Origin: JADKAV01 sp963732355
GTDB lineage: Bacteria > Actinomycetota > Actinomycetes > S36-B12 > UBA10799
Reading direction: 5' to 3'
DNA: 64,000 nucleotides
NCBI GenBank assembly: GCA_963732355.1
Contig: CAVSZD010000011.1
Location: 372,001 to 436,000 of the forward strand
In this document: piece by piece, positions 1 to 9,796 of the stretch
Layout of the letters: every line of letters starts with the position of its first letter
Position numbering within the stretch: the first letter of the stretch is position 1
Program-made: the position numbers and the translations under genes
Notes under the pieces: generated by a model
What the model was told of the DNA's origin: nothing
Seen by the model: only the letters and a program-made list of their open reading frames with translations
Databases searched by the model: none

Positions 1-2
1 TT

Positions 3-713
3 CCAGCCGTCGAGGCGCTCCTTCGTTGGCAACACCCCGAAAGAGGTCTCATCCCGGCCGGGCAGTTCCTGCCGATGCTCGAGCAGACCGCACTGATCCG
101 TCCGGTGGCCGACTTCGTCCTGGCCACGAGCCTTGCTCAATTGCGGGCCTGGGACAAGACCGGGCTGCAGTTGCGGATGTCCGTGAACTTGTCGGCCACG
201 AACCTGATGGACCGGGCACTGCCCCTGAAGGTCGCGCAGATGTTGTCCGCCCATCAGATCCCCGCGGACCGCCTGACTCTCGAGATCACAGAGACCGTCC
301 TGACCGCGGACCGGGAACGAGTGCACACCGTCTTAGGGCAATTGCACGAACTCGGGGTGCAGTTGTCCATCGACGATTACGGCGCCGGTTACAGCTCTTT
401 GAGCCAGATAGGCCGACTGTCCGCGCGCGAACTGAAATTGGACCGGGGCTTCGTCACAGGCGTGGGACAGCGTGGAGACCTGCGCTCCATCTTGTCGGCC
501 ACAGTGCATCTGGCTCACGGTCTGCGCCTGCGCATGGTCGCCGAGGGCGTGGAGACGGCCAGCGACCTCGACCAGGTCCGCCTAGCTGGCTGCGACCTTG
601 CCCAGGGCTACTTCATCAGTGCCGCGCGTGCGTCTACCGACATCACCGAATGGCTGTTGGCGCGTCATCAGGAACAGAAGAACGAGTCCGGGGTCAAGCC
701 CCGGTTCACGTGA
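3..713 (+). CDS. EAL-domain c-di-GMP phosphodiesterase, 5' truncated by window edge
   Basis: The C-terminal 236 residues of an EAL domain, open to the left edge in frame 3. The hallmark blocks are visible in order: EALLRW near the start, SVNLSATNL, the metal-binding EITET, DDYGAGYSSL, the lysine in ELKLDRGFV, the catalytic-loop VAEGVET and CDLAQGYFIS near the end. All the acidic and lysine residues usually needed for cyclic-di-GMP hydrolysis appear to be kept, so this is probably an active phosphodiesterase (family knowledge). Whatever precedes the EAL domain, often GGDEF or PAS, lies outside the window. The TGA stop directly abuts the 3' CCA end of a convergent tRNA-Tyr, leaving no room for a separate terminator. 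Confidence 0.93.
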   Translation, partial: PAVEALLRWQHPERGLIPAGQFLPMLEQTALIRPVADFVLATSLAQLRAWDKTGLQLRMSVNLSATNLMDRALPLKVAQMLSAHQIPADRLTLEITETVLTADRERVHTVLGQLHELGVQLSIDDYGAGYSSLSQIGRLSARELKLDRGFVTGVGQRGDLRSILSATVHLAHGLRLRMVAEGVETASDLDQVRLAGCDLAQGYFISAARASTDITEWLLARHQEQKNESGVKPRFT

Positions 714-799
714 TGGTGGCGGGTGCTGGGTTCGAACCAGCGTAGGCGTATGCCGACGGATTTACAGTCCGTTCCCTTTGGCCACTCGGGCAACCCGCC
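714..799 (-). tRNA. tRNA-Tyr (anticodon GTA), CCA encoded
   Basis: On the minus strand the 86 nt fold as a class II tRNA. The 7-bp acceptor stem is GGCGGGT with ACCCGCC, followed by discriminator A and an encoded CCA. The anticodon stem-loop reads GGACTGTAAATCC with anticodon GTA. There is a long variable arm (GGCATACGCC) and a TΨC arm with GGTTCGAACCC. A long variable arm with GTA identifies a bacterial tRNA-Tyr. It lies tail to tail with the EAL gene and is divergent from yajQ. Confidence 0.96.
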
Positions 800-829
800 A
801 AGGTGCGTTAGCAGGATACACGGTCGCAG

Positions 830-835
830 TATTGT
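830..835 (+). promoter_or_regulatory. Putative -10 hexamer TATTGT of yajQ (leaderless)
   Basis: TATTGT is followed by six bases and then the ATG at 842. There is no Shine-Dalgarno motif between the hexamer and the start. This spacing would put transcription initiation on the start codon. A weak -35-like TTAGCA lies at 808-813. Confidence 0.5.
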
Positions 836-841
836 GCTCGC

Positions 842-1333
842 ATGGCAGACAGCAGTTTCGACATCGTGAGCAAGGTCGACCGGCAAGAGGCCGACAACGC
901 ACTGAACCAAGCGGCCAAAGAACTGTCGCAACGCTTCGACTTCAAGAACACCGGAGCCGGTGTGCGGTGGACCGGTGAGATGTCCGTGGAGATCGAGGCG
1001 GGCACGGAGGAGCGGGCTTTGGCCGCGCTGGATGTGTTTCGCGACAAGCTGATCAAGCGCCAGATCTCACTCAAGGCATTCAAGGCCGATGACCCGCGCC
1101 TGTCGGGCAAGGAGTACAAGATCGCGGGCACGTTCCAGGCCGGGCTGAGCACCGAGAACGCCAAGAAGATCGCCAAGATCATCCGCGATGAGGGGCCCAA
1201 GGGTGTGAAGACTCAGGTGCAGGGCGACGAGTTGCGGGTGTCCGCCAAGTCGCGCGACGCCCTGCAAGAGGTCATCGCCCTCGTCAAGGACCAGGACCTC
1301 GATTTCGCTGTGCAGTTCGTCAACTATCGCTGA
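842..1333 (+). CDS. yajQ: YajQ family nucleotide-binding protein (DUF520)
   Basis: 163 residues, the usual length for the YajQ/DUF520 family. The N-terminus has the family pattern SSFDIVSKVDRQE followed by ALNQAAKEL and RFDFK. The C-terminus has the typical VQFVNYR ending. Members have two ferredoxin-like domains and bind nucleotides; in Xanthomonas a homologue acts as a cyclic-di-GMP effector (established knowledge). That is suggestive beside the EAL phosphodiesterase upstream, but such a link is only inference here. The start is ATG at 842, chosen for the family N-terminus and because a -10-like hexamer lies exactly 6 nt before it. Confidence 0.93.
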   Translation: MADSSFDIVSKVDRQEADNALNQAAKELSQRFDFKNTGAGVRWTGEMSVEIEAGTEERALAALDVFRDKLIKRQISLKAFKADDPRLSGKEYKIAGTFQAGLSTENAKKIAKIIRDEGPKGVKTQVQGDELRVSAKSRDALQEVIALVKDQDLDFAVQFVNYR

Positions 1334-1359
1334 GTGGGTTCGGCTTGGCGTCCGGGCCT

Positions 1360-1424
1360 CGCGTCCTGCCCGCGGCGTGGCGTCCGGCGCGCGGCGTGGC
1401 GTCCGGCGCGGGGCGTGGCGTCCT
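1360..1424. repeat. Short direct repeats, GCGGCGTGGCGTCC unit
   Basis: Imperfect tandem copies of a roughly 20-bp unit built around GCGGCGTGGCGTCC run into the first 68-nt palindrome. A further copy precedes the second palindrome at 1610-1623. No coding sequence is seen in 1334-1793; the stretch consists of repeats. Confidence 0.6.
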
Positions 1425-1425
1425 G

Positions 1426-1493
1426 GTTAGAGGTTGTGCTGTTGGTTAGCGAATCCACGCGTTGATTCGCTAACGAGGACCACAACCTCTAAC
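1426..1493. repeat. 68-nt nested palindrome, copy 1
   Basis: Perfect 13-bp outer arms (GTTAGAGGTTGTG and its complement) enclose perfect 11-bp inner arms (GTTAGCGAATC and its complement) around the 8-nt loop CACGCGTT. Layout: 13 + 6 + 11 + 8 + 11 + 6 + 13 = 68. It lies between convergent genes (yajQ and the NuoI-like gene), so it could fold as a double hairpin in either transcript. Confidence 0.9.
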
Positions 1494-1519
1494 GCGGCCG
1501 GTTCAAGCCCGCGCCCGCG

Positions 1520-1590
1520 CCCGGGGCCTCGCCGCCTTGCCGGCCTCGCCGCCTCGCCGGCCTCGCCGCCTCGCCGGCCTCGCCGCCTCG
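1520..1590. repeat. GCC-rich tandem repeat (CCGGCCTCGCCGCCTCG unit)
   Basis: About four imperfect copies of a 17-18 bp GC-only unit lie between palindrome copies 1 and 2. There is no coding potential beyond repeat-derived frames. Confidence 0.6.
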
Positions 1591-1624
1591 CGGCCCGGTG
1601 TCCTGCCCGCGGCGTGGCGTCCTG

Positions 1625-1692
1625 GTTAGAGGTTGTGCTGTTGGTTAGCGAATCCACGCGTTGATTCGCTAACCAGGACCACAACCTCTAAC
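1625..1692. repeat. 68-nt nested palindrome, copy 2
   Basis: Same 68-nt architecture as copy 1, differing by one base in the right 6-nt spacer (CAGGAC instead of GAGGAC). It lies exactly 199 bp after copy 1. The flanks (GGCGTCCT before, GCGGCCGGTTCAAGCCCG after) are duplicated too, so a segment larger than the palindrome was copied. Confidence 0.9.
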
Positions 1693-1793
1693 GCGGCCGG
1701 TTCAAGCCCGCGCCCGCGCCCGGGGCCGATCCGCAGCGTCACCGGCCTCGCCGCCTTGCCGGCCCCGCCGCCTTGCCGCTAACGCGGGCCGGT

Positions 1794-2081
1794 TCAAGGG
1801 GTCCCGGCTTCCCAACTGAAGATCGCCTCGGGAGCCTGATCCGACCAGAGCAACGCGTCGAAGGGGCAGATGTCCACGCACAACCCGCACATCATGCAGG
1901 TTCGGTAGTCGATGACGAACCGGTCCAAATGCAGCGTGGAACGCTTGCGTCCGCCCTCCTCGCGCACTTCAAGGTGTGCCTCAAGGTCCAAGCACCACAC
2001 CGGGCAGGCCCGGATGCACAACATGCAGCTCGTACAGTTCACGCCAATCAGCTCGAGAGATACCCGCGGTGTCACTGCCAT
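1794..2081 (-). CDS. NuoI-like 2x[4Fe-4S] ferredoxin subunit (mini complex I module)
   Basis: 95 residues carrying two complete 4Fe-4S motifs, CTSCMLCIRACP near residue 17 and CMMCGLCVDICP near residue 61. All eight cysteines and both prolines are present. The spacing and the region between motifs resemble NuoI and the polyferredoxin-like subunits of energy-converting hydrogenases. It is about half the size of the canonical NuoI at 24710-25264, lacking N- and C-terminal extensions. The start is the ATG at 2081, which overlaps the end of the NuoC-like gene by 10 nt. It is the last gene of a three-gene overlapping operon. Role (inference): carries electrons between a ferredoxin-type donor and the NuoB-like subunit. 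It could alternatively serve as the ferredoxin acceptor for the divergent KorAB. Confidence 0.82.
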   Translation of the reverse strand: MAVTPRVSLELIGVNCTSCMLCIRACPVWCLDLEAHLEVREEGGRKRSTLHLDRFVIDYRTCMMCGLCVDICPFDALLWSDQAPEAIFSWEAGTP

Positions 2082-2470
2082 GGTGTGCCCGGAGGTTGTT
2101 GGGTTCGCTTCGGTTTGGCGGGGTCCACCGCACCGGGCCACGGCTGCAGACGCGCAGGCAGAGGCGTTTCCCTGCGAAGAGGCGGCCGAGATCCCGGTTC
2201 GAGCAGAAGCGGCAGGCAGTCAGCACGACCCTCAAACTCGACCCCGAACATCTCGGCGGTCTCCCGCTCGTGCCAGTCGGCGCTGAGAAAGAGGTCGGAA
2301 ACCGAGGCCACCGGCGCCGGCGTCGTCACAAGCTGAACCAGGTCGGGATCCGCGCTGCTCAGCAAACACGCCGTGATCCGCACTGAACCCTCCTGCTCGA
2401 CGGCGCTGAGCCAGTCCAGAACGTCGAAGCCCTGGGCGCGCAACTCCAGGAGAGTCTCCCTCCAGCTCAT
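2072..2470 (-). CDS. NuoC-like 30-kDa-type subunit (mini complex I module)
   Basis: 132 residues. The diagnostic NuoC block is SADWHERETAEMFGVEFEG near residues 84-102, matching DWHERE-x-FDFFG-type sequences of complex I 30-kDa subunits and hydrogenase homologues. It is followed by the expected PLRRETPLP segment. It is much shorter than the 236-residue NuoC of the main nuo operon (32176-32886). The ATG at 2470 forms an ATGA overlap with the NuoB-like stop, so translation is coupled. Known family role: a structural scaffold joining the NuoB/NuoD/NuoI interface. No NuoD-like partner is in this triad, which is odd because NuoC normally contacts NuoD. Confidence 0.8.
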   Translation of the reverse strand: MSWRETLLELRAQGFDVLDWLSAVEQEGSVRITACLLSSADPDLVQLVTTPAPVASVSDLFLSADWHERETAEMFGVEFEGRADCLPLLLEPGSRPPLRRETPLPARLQPWPGAVDPAKPKRTQQPPGTPWQ

Positions 2471-2802
2471 GCCAACGCCTCCAGAACCGCATCGCGCAAG
2501 GCCTCCGGTCGCGGCGGGCACCCTGGCACCATGACATCGGCCTTGATGCCCGGCTGCACGGCGTAAGAGTCCCAGTACGGTCCCCCCGACATAGTGCAGA
2601 CTCCGTAGGCCACGACGAGCCGGGGTTCGGGAACGGCCTCGATCGCGCGCATCACCAACTCGGAGGCCGCACTGGTGACGGTTCCGGCAACGACCACCAC
2701 GGTGGGTCCGGGAATGTCGGCCAAGTCCTCGCTGGCGCGAGACGCAGCGGCGCTACCCGCCTCGACCCCACAACAGGCGAGATTGAGATAGCGGACATCC
2801 AC
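2467..2802 (-). CDS. NuoB-like 20-kDa-type [4Fe-4S] subunit (mini complex I module)
   Basis: 111 residues, similar to a compact PSST/NuoB subunit. All four ligands of cluster N2 are kept: adjacent cysteines in LACCGVE, one in YGVCTMSGGPYWDSY and one in VPGCPPRPE. The central VVVVAGTVT matches the VAG segment of NuoB. Compared with the standard 184-residue NuoB at 32883-33437, it lacks the N-terminal leader and the arginine-rich quinone-pocket stretch after CC, so quinone binding is not assured. It is closer in size to small subunits of membrane hydrogenases. The start is GTG at 2802, with a TACAGT hexamer 7 nt upstream and no Shine-Dalgarno motif. First gene of the triad, divergent from korA by about 150 bp. 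Confidence 0.82.
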   Translation of the reverse strand: MDVRYLNLACCGVEAGSAAASRASEDLADIPGPTVVVVAGTVTSAASELVMRAIEAVPEPRLVVAYGVCTMSGGPYWDSYAVQPGIKADVMVPGCPPRPEALRDAVLEALA

Positions 2803-2809
2803 GCAACCG

Positions 2810-2815
2810 ACTGTA
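2810..2815 (-). promoter_or_regulatory. Putative -10 hexamer TACAGT of the mini NuoB/C/I operon
   Basis: On the minus strand TACAGT is followed by 7 nt and then the GTG start at 2802. This fits the leaderless pattern seen at many genes in this window. Confidence 0.45.
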
Positions 2816-2952
2816 TTGCCCCACAGGTACCGTGGTTGTCATGCACCACGCCTCAGCCGAACGGCGATGTTCGATCAGCGCTTAGCGTTGCGGTGGCCCG
2901 CACCGCCGATCGTGCCAGATACTTGAATGAGGAACCAACAGCAAGGATAGCC

Positions 2953-4808
<1,856 letters not shown>

Positions 4809-4812
<4 letters not shown>

Positions 4813-5783
4813 CCGAGATCCCGCTGAAAGCCAAGGATTTCAAGTCCGACCAAGAGGTTCGCTGGTGCCCTGGCTGCGGGGACTACGCGATCCTGGCCGC
4901 CGTGCAGTCGTTCTTGCCCGAACTGGGGCGCAAACCCGAGGACATCGTCTTCGTCTCCGGCATCGGGTGCTCCTCGCGATTCCCGTACTACCTTTCGACC
5001 TACGGTCTTCATTCCATCCACGGACGGGCCCCGGCCATCGCCACGGGCCTCACCGTGAGCCGCCCCGATCTCGACGTCTGGGTGGTCACCGGTGACGGCG
5101 ACGCACTGTCGATCGGTGGCAACCATCTGATCCACGCACTGCGGCGCAACGTCAACATGACGATATTGCTCTTCAACAACCGCATCTACGGCCTGACCAA
5201 AGGGCAGTACTCCCCCACTTCAGAGCCGGGCAAGGTGACCAAGTCCACCCCGGCGGGATCAGTGGACCGACCCTTCAACCCCATCTCCTTGGCCCTCGGG
5301 GCGGAGGCCACGTTCGTTGCCCGGACCATCGACTCCGACCGGGGGCACCTGGTCGAGGTCCTGCGGGCTGCGGCCTCGCACAGGGGCACGTCCCTGGTGG
5401 AGATCTACCAGAACTGCAACATCTTCAACGACGGCGCCTTCGAGATTCTCAAGGACCCGGGGCTGCGCGACGAGCACTTGATCCGTTTGCAGGCGGGTGA
5501 GCCGATCGCCATCGGCGACCTGCGCCTGGTCCGTGACGACATGGGCCGGTTGGCGCTGTCCACTACGGGCGAACCAGTGGTCCACGACCCGAGCGACCTG
5601 CAGTTGGCGTTCGCCCTGTCGCGGCTGTCGGGCTCCGAGTTGGACCACACGCCGATCGGGATCTTCCGGCAGGTCGAACAACCGACCTACGACGAAGGCG
5701 TGCGCTCGCAGGTCGCGGACTCCGCCACCGATGCCGATCTCGCGTCCCTTCTGACCGGACCTGACCCCTGGACCGTGAACTGA
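4809..5783 (+). CDS. korB: 2-oxoacid:ferredoxin oxidoreductase, beta subunit
   Basis: 324 residues, a normal length for KorB. RWCPGCGDYAIL near residues 18-29 provides the first cysteine pair of the [4Fe-4S] site, and GIGCSSRFPYY a further cysteine. GDGDALSIGGNHLIHALRR followed by LLFNNRIYGLTKGQ is the thiamine-diphosphate and Mg binding region (GDG...NN). IYQNCNIFND is another family signature. It forms the catalytic half of the KorAB complex. The ATG overlaps the korA stop, so the subunits are co-translated. Its own stop overlaps the proposed CTG start of the downstream rarD-like gene. Confidence 0.95.
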
Positions 5784-6673
5784 AGTCCGACCGGACCGGT
5801 CTGCTCTACGGGATCGGGGCCTACACCCTCTGGGGTTTGTTCCCGCTCTATTGGCCTCTCCTGGCGCCCGCTTCCTCGTGGGAGATCCTGGCGCACCGCA
5901 TGGTGTGGAGTTTCGCGTTCCTAGCAGTGATCAACATCGTGCTGCGGGGCTGGTCGCAGGTTCGTGAAGCGTTCAGCGGGCGCAGGACCCGGTTGCTGCT
6001 GCTGGCCGCCGCCGCCCTCGTCAGCGTCAACTGGGGCACCTACATCTGGGCGGTCAACCACGGCTACGTCGTGGAATCTTCGCTGGGATACTTCATCAAC
6101 CCATTGGTCTCGGTGGCGCTTGGCGTATTCGTCCTGGGGGAATCCCTGCGGCGCGCCCAGTGGGTGGCCGTCGGCATCGCGTCACTGGCCGTGGCCGTGC
6201 TCACGTTCTCATACGGCCGGCCTCCCTGGATCGCGCTCATACTGGCCTTTTCATTCGGCTTCTACGGCCTGGTCCGCAAACAGGCCGGTGTCGCTGCGGT
6301 GCCGGCGCTGACCGTCGAGACTGCGTTTCAGGCGCCGTTCGCCCTGGTCTACCTGGCGGTACTGGGTGCCACCGGGGGTTTGGCTTTCGGCGACTCCCCC
6401 GGCAACTCCGCGATGTTGATGACCGCCGGAATCGCAACGACCGTGCCTCTGCTGCTATTCGGGGCAGCAGCAATCCGCCTGCCTCTGGTGGTGCTGGGGG
6501 TGCTGCAGTACCTGGCACCGGTGATCCAGTTCCTGCTCGGGGTGACCTACTTCGGCGAACACATGCCACCAGCGCGTTGGGCCGGATTCGCCCTGGTTTG
6601 GGTTGCCCTGACCGTGTTCACAGTCGATGTCGCGCGCCACGCCCGGAGGCCGGTGGCAGAAGCGCCCGTGTGA
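5780..6673 (+). CDS. rarD: RarD-like EamA/DMT family permease (apparent CTG start)
   Basis: 297 residues if read from CTG 5780. The sequence after this codon (KSDRTGLLYGIGAYTLWG then LFPLYW) matches the RarD N-terminus, whereas the first conventional start, TTG 5837, would remove most of transmembrane segment 1. The upstream in-frame stop is TGA at 5762, leaving only CTG codons at 5768 and 5780. CTG 5780 overlaps the korB stop as CTGA, mimicking the ATGA and GTGA couplings seen elsewhere here. About ten hydrophobic segments, ILAHRMVWSF and INPLVSVALG fit the family. RarD proteins are drug/metabolite-type transporters with uncertain substrates. Confidence 0.87.
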   Translation: MKSDRTGLLYGIGAYTLWGLFPLYWPLLAPASSWEILAHRMVWSFAFLAVINIVLRGWSQVREAFSGRRTRLLLLAAAALVSVNWGTYIWAVNHGYVVESSLGYFINPLVSVALGVFVLGESLRRAQWVAVGIASLAVAVLTFSYGRPPWIALILAFSFGFYGLVRKQAGVAAVPALTVETAFQAPFALVYLAVLGATGGLAFGDSPGNSAMLMTAGIATTVPLLLFGAAAIRLPLVVLGVLQYLAPVIQFLLGVTYFGEHMPPARWAGFALVWVALTVFTVDVARHARRPVAEAPV

Positions 6674-6729
6674 TGGACGGTGTGAGCCGAACACTGCCTT
6701 AGCCTCTAAACAGTTCCTAGGGAGGTCCG

Positions 6730-8265
6730 ATGTCCGAGCCGTTGTGTCGCCTGCAGATCCACAGCAGGCAGGCCGTCAGTCTTGCCCCCGGACTGGTCGA
6801 GGACGGCGCGGACATGCTGGGGTTGCCGCCGTCGGACCGTGTGCGACTGCGAGCCTTGGCAGTTGAGGTGCTCGAGGCCGTACTGGACAACGCCTTCGAA
6901 CCGGGTCAGGAGGACGTCGACCTCACGCTGGAGATCAACCGGGAACCCGGCGTCATGAAACTTGTGCTCAAGGATCGAGGCGCTCCGCTGGACTTCGGCA
7001 GCGACTACCCGCCACGGGTCGCGGACCTGGTCCGTCTCGGTTTCGCCGATGGACTGGTCTTCAGCAACGATGGCCGGGCCGGCAACCGCACCGAGATCAC
7101 CAAAGGTCTGCAGTACGACACCATCAACGACGACGCGCAGTTCATCGCCGAGACTGAGGCACACCCGACGGTGGCGCCGACCATCGGCGCCGATGGACAG
7201 GTCGTCGTGGACATCCGCGCGATAACCCCCGAGGACGTCGTCGGCGTGGCGCGACTGTTCTACCGCTGCTACGGCTACACGGTGAACTACGCACCGGTCG
7301 TGTACGAGCCTCAACGACTTGCCGAACGTGTGCAGAGCGGGCAACACATCGCGACCGTGGCAGTGTCCCCGCAGGGCCGCATCGTCGGGCATCTTGCCAG
7401 CGAGGTGCACCGCCCCGGCGCCAATACCAGCAAGATCGGTCTGCTCGCCGTGGACCCGGTCTACCGGAAACACCAGCTGTCCCTGCGGATCGGGTTCGCC
7501 CACATCGCGCGGCTTGTCGAATTGGGATTCGTGGGTCAATACACGGAGGCCGTCACGGTTCACGTGGGCAGCCAGAAGGGCGCCTTGCGCGGTGGGGCGC
7601 ATGAGACCGGGATGATGCTGGCCGCGCAGTCGAACGAGTTGGACTTCCGTGGGTTCGACTCCGACGAAAAGGCCCGCAAGTCCTTGATGCTGTTCTACGG
7701 ATCGCTCGGCACAACTCCCCACCGCGAGGTCCACGTCCCTCCCACCTACCGGGAGGTGGTGGAACGCATCTACCGAGAGGGCAACCTACCCCGGACCGTG
7801 CATGGTGAGTTCGCGCGCCGTGTCGAAACGTCAGCGGGTCCATCACGGTTCCGGTTGGATCTGCGCCATGAGACAGGCGCCGCGGTGATCTTCGTCGAGT
7901 CCTACGGCGAGGACTTCCTGGCCGGCTTGGACCAGCATCTGCGACAACTACGGCTCAACAGATTCGAGTTGATCGTCACGATCCTGCCGATGGCCGACCC
8001 TGGAACCAGCCACTTCGGCTCGGGTTTGCGGGAGATCGGCCTGTCCTTCGCGGGAATCTACCCGGAGTACGACGACGGCGACGTCCTTCTGCTGCAGAGC
8101 CTCAATAACGTCGAGGTCCACCCGGAGGAAATCAACGTCGCCTCCGAACTCGGCGAGTTCCTGCGCGACTTCGTGGTTGATGACGCCCGGCGCGCTGGCG
8201 AACACACTGCCCAGAGACAGCGTTCGCAAGCGGACTTGGCGCGCATCTTCGAAGCTCTCGACTGA
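6730..8265 (+). CDS. Fusion of RsbW-like HATPase domain with GNAT acyltransferase-like domain
   Basis: 511 residues. Residues 15-130 resemble an anti-sigma-factor type histidine-kinase-like ATPase. The N-box region is AVEVLEAVLDNAFEPG, LVLKDRGAPLDFG carries a DxG-like G1 box, and GRAGNRTEITKGLQ recalls the GxGN loop. Residues about 160-310 resemble GNAT (VVVDIRAITPEDVVGVARLF; GLLAVDPVYRKHQLSLRIGF as motif A). The acetyl-CoA loop is not the textbook Q/R-x-x-G-x-G/A, so activity is uncertain. The C-terminal 200 residues look like a second GNAT-like or accessory domain. The Shine-Dalgarno GGGAGG lies just before ATG 6730. It is the first of three tightly packed genes with an MFS exporter and an ATP-grasp-like ligase. 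The regulatory or enzymatic role is unknown. Confidence 0.82.
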   Translation: MSEPLCRLQIHSRQAVSLAPGLVEDGADMLGLPPSDRVRLRALAVEVLEAVLDNAFEPGQEDVDLTLEINREPGVMKLVLKDRGAPLDFGSDYPPRVADLVRLGFADGLVFSNDGRAGNRTEITKGLQYDTINDDAQFIAETEAHPTVAPTIGADGQVVVDIRAITPEDVVGVARLFYRCYGYTVNYAPVVYEPQRLAERVQSGQHIATVAVSPQGRIVGHLASEVHRPGANTSKIGLLAVDPVYRKHQLSLRIGFAHIARLVELGFVGQYTEAVTVHVGSQKGALRGGAHETGMMLAAQSNELDFRGFDSDEKARKSLMLFYGSLGTTPHREVHVPPTYREVVERIYREGNLPRTVHGEFARRVETSAGPSRFRLDLRHETGAAVIFVESYGEDFLAGLDQHLRQLRLNRFELIVTILPMADPGTSHFGSGLREIGLSFAGIYPEYDDGDVLLLQSLNNVEVHPEEINVASELGEFLRDFVVDDARRAGEHTAQRQRSQADLARIFEALD

Positions 8266-8266
8266 G

Positions 8267-9796
8267 GTGAGCGATTCAGCGGACAGCGACCAGAAGAGCA
8301 CCCGACTGCCGCTCAGTGTCCTGCCCCTGGCCCTGACCTACCTTGCGATCGCGCTCAACATGACGATCGCCAGCGTCGCTCTGCCGACCATCTCCACCGA
8401 ACTGCAGGCCACGGCCGACCAACTAGCCTGGATCGTCAACGCCACACCCATGACTTCGGCGGCGCTCATCCTCTTCGCGGGGGCATGGAGCGACCGGGTG
8501 GGCCGCAAGCGGATGCTCATGATCGGCAACATCGTCTTCCTGATCTCAGCGATCCTCTCGGGGATGACCAACAGTGTGGAGATCCTGATCCTGCTTCGGG
8601 CTCTGACCGGCGTGGGCTCCGCGCTCGCCATGCCCGCGGCCATGGCCTTGACTTTCGACGTCACCCGTGGAACCAACCAGCGCACGGCCGTCGGGATCAT
8701 GGGCGGGACCCAGGCCATCGGCGCTCTGCTGGGACCGCTGGTGGGGGGCGCTGCGCTGGTGACCTTCGGTTGGCACGCCGCTTTCTGGAGCGTCGCGCCC
8801 ATGCTGGTCCTTGCACTCGTGCTCAACTTCGCACTGCTACCCAAGGACGAGCCGGCGCCGCGTCAACCGTTGGACTCCCCGGGTGCGGCGCTCACCGCTG
8901 TGGCTGGAGTGGCGTTCCTGTATGCGGCCGTCAGCGTCGCGTCATCGCCGGACGTGTGGGTGTGGGTAGCAGTGGCCGTCGGGGTGATTGCCACAGTGGC
9001 GTTGGTGGTGTGGGAGCGCCGAGTTGATCAGCCGCTGTTCGACCCCACGATCGTCAAACGCAGAACCTTCCTCATCCCTACCTTGACGGTGTTCACGGTC
9101 CAGTTCACCCTTGGTGGCCTGCTGTTCCTGAACACCCAATACGTGCAGCTCGTACTGGGTTTCTCCGCATTGGCCGCAGGGCTGTTCCTGATGCCCGCCC
9201 TGTTGATGTGGACGGTGAGTTCGGCGACGGCCGGCGTGACCGCCAAGCGGTTCGGTGCCCGCAACGTCACGGCCATCTCACTGGTCATCACCGGCGTGGG
9301 GCTGGTGCTCACAAGTTCGGGAGGACGCTACCCCTTCTACCCGGTTCTCATCCTCGGCTTGATCCTCACCGGCGTCATGGGTGTGGCCCCCGCCCTCATG
9401 ACCCATGCCTCCGTGAGCAACTACCCCGAGGACAGGCGCAGCGTGGGCTCGGCGATCAATGGGATGGCCATGCGCTTCGGCCTTGCGTTCGGAGTAGCCG
9501 CCTACGGGACATTGCTGGCTGTGAAGTACCGGACGGACCTCTCGCCGGCCACCGCGGGGCTAAGCGAACAGGATGCTCTCGACGCCACGCAGAGCATCGG
9601 TGGCGCGCTGAACGTCGCGCAGCGCCTCGACGTGGCCGGCCTTGCCAATGCCGCTCGTGACGCGTACGTCGCCGGATTCCGCTTGACCCTGATCCTCGCC
9701 GGTATTGTGCTGGTGGTGTTAGCCGCGATCGTCTGGCGGTGGCTACCCAGAAGTGTGGAAGCCGGATCTCAAGTCGATGCGGAGGCGCAGCCATGA
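8267..9796 (+). CDS. MFS transporter, DHA2-like, 14 predicted membrane segments
   Basis: 509 residues from GTG 8267, one base after the stop of the HATPase-GNAT gene. A longer reading from 8177 would overlap that gene by 89 nt and add polar residues, so it is not chosen. LNMTIASVALPTI in segment 1 and motif A GAWSDRVGRKRMLMIGN after segment 2 identify the major facilitator superfamily. The length and count of hydrophobic stretches fit the 14-segment EmrB/QacA-like exporters (DHA2). Its place between an acyltransferase-like gene and an ATP-grasp-like ligase gene suggests export of a product of those enzymes (inference). The stop overlaps the next ATG by ATGA. Confidence 0.9.
   Translation: MSDSADSDQKSTRLPLSVLPLALTYLAIALNMTIASVALPTISTELQATADQLAWIVNATPMTSAALILFAGAWSDRVGRKRMLMIGNIVFLISAILSGMTNSVEILILLRALTGVGSALAMPAAMALTFDVTRGTNQRTAVGIMGGTQAIGALLGPLVGGAALVTFGWHAAFWSVAPMLVLALVLNFALLPKDEPAPRQPLDSPGAALTAVAGVAFLYAAVSVASSPDVWVWVAVAVGVIATVALVVWERRVDQPLFDPTIVKRRTFLIPTLTVFTVQFTLGGLLFLNTQYVQLVLGFSALAAGLFLMPALLMWTVSSATAGVTAKRFGARNVTAISLVITGVGLVLTSSGGRYPFYPVLILGLILTGVMGVAPALMTHASVSNYPEDRRSVGSAINGMAMRFGLAFGVAAYGTLLAVKYRTDLSPATAGLSEQDALDATQSIGGALNVAQRLDVAGLANAARDAYVAGFRLTLILAGIVLVVLAAIVWRWLPRSVEAGSQVDAEAQP

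Noticed and set aside
1426..1692. 68-nt palindromes as simple intrinsic terminators
   Set aside because: No T-run follows them, several sit between divergent genes or in front of a promoter region, and fixed length and identical outer arms exceed what a terminator needs. Termination may be a side effect where genes converge.
2836..2952. Upstream ATG start for korA
   Set aside because: It adds 39 residues unlike the family and lacks a ribosome site, whereas GTG 2953 has AAGGA and directly precedes the conserved N-terminus.
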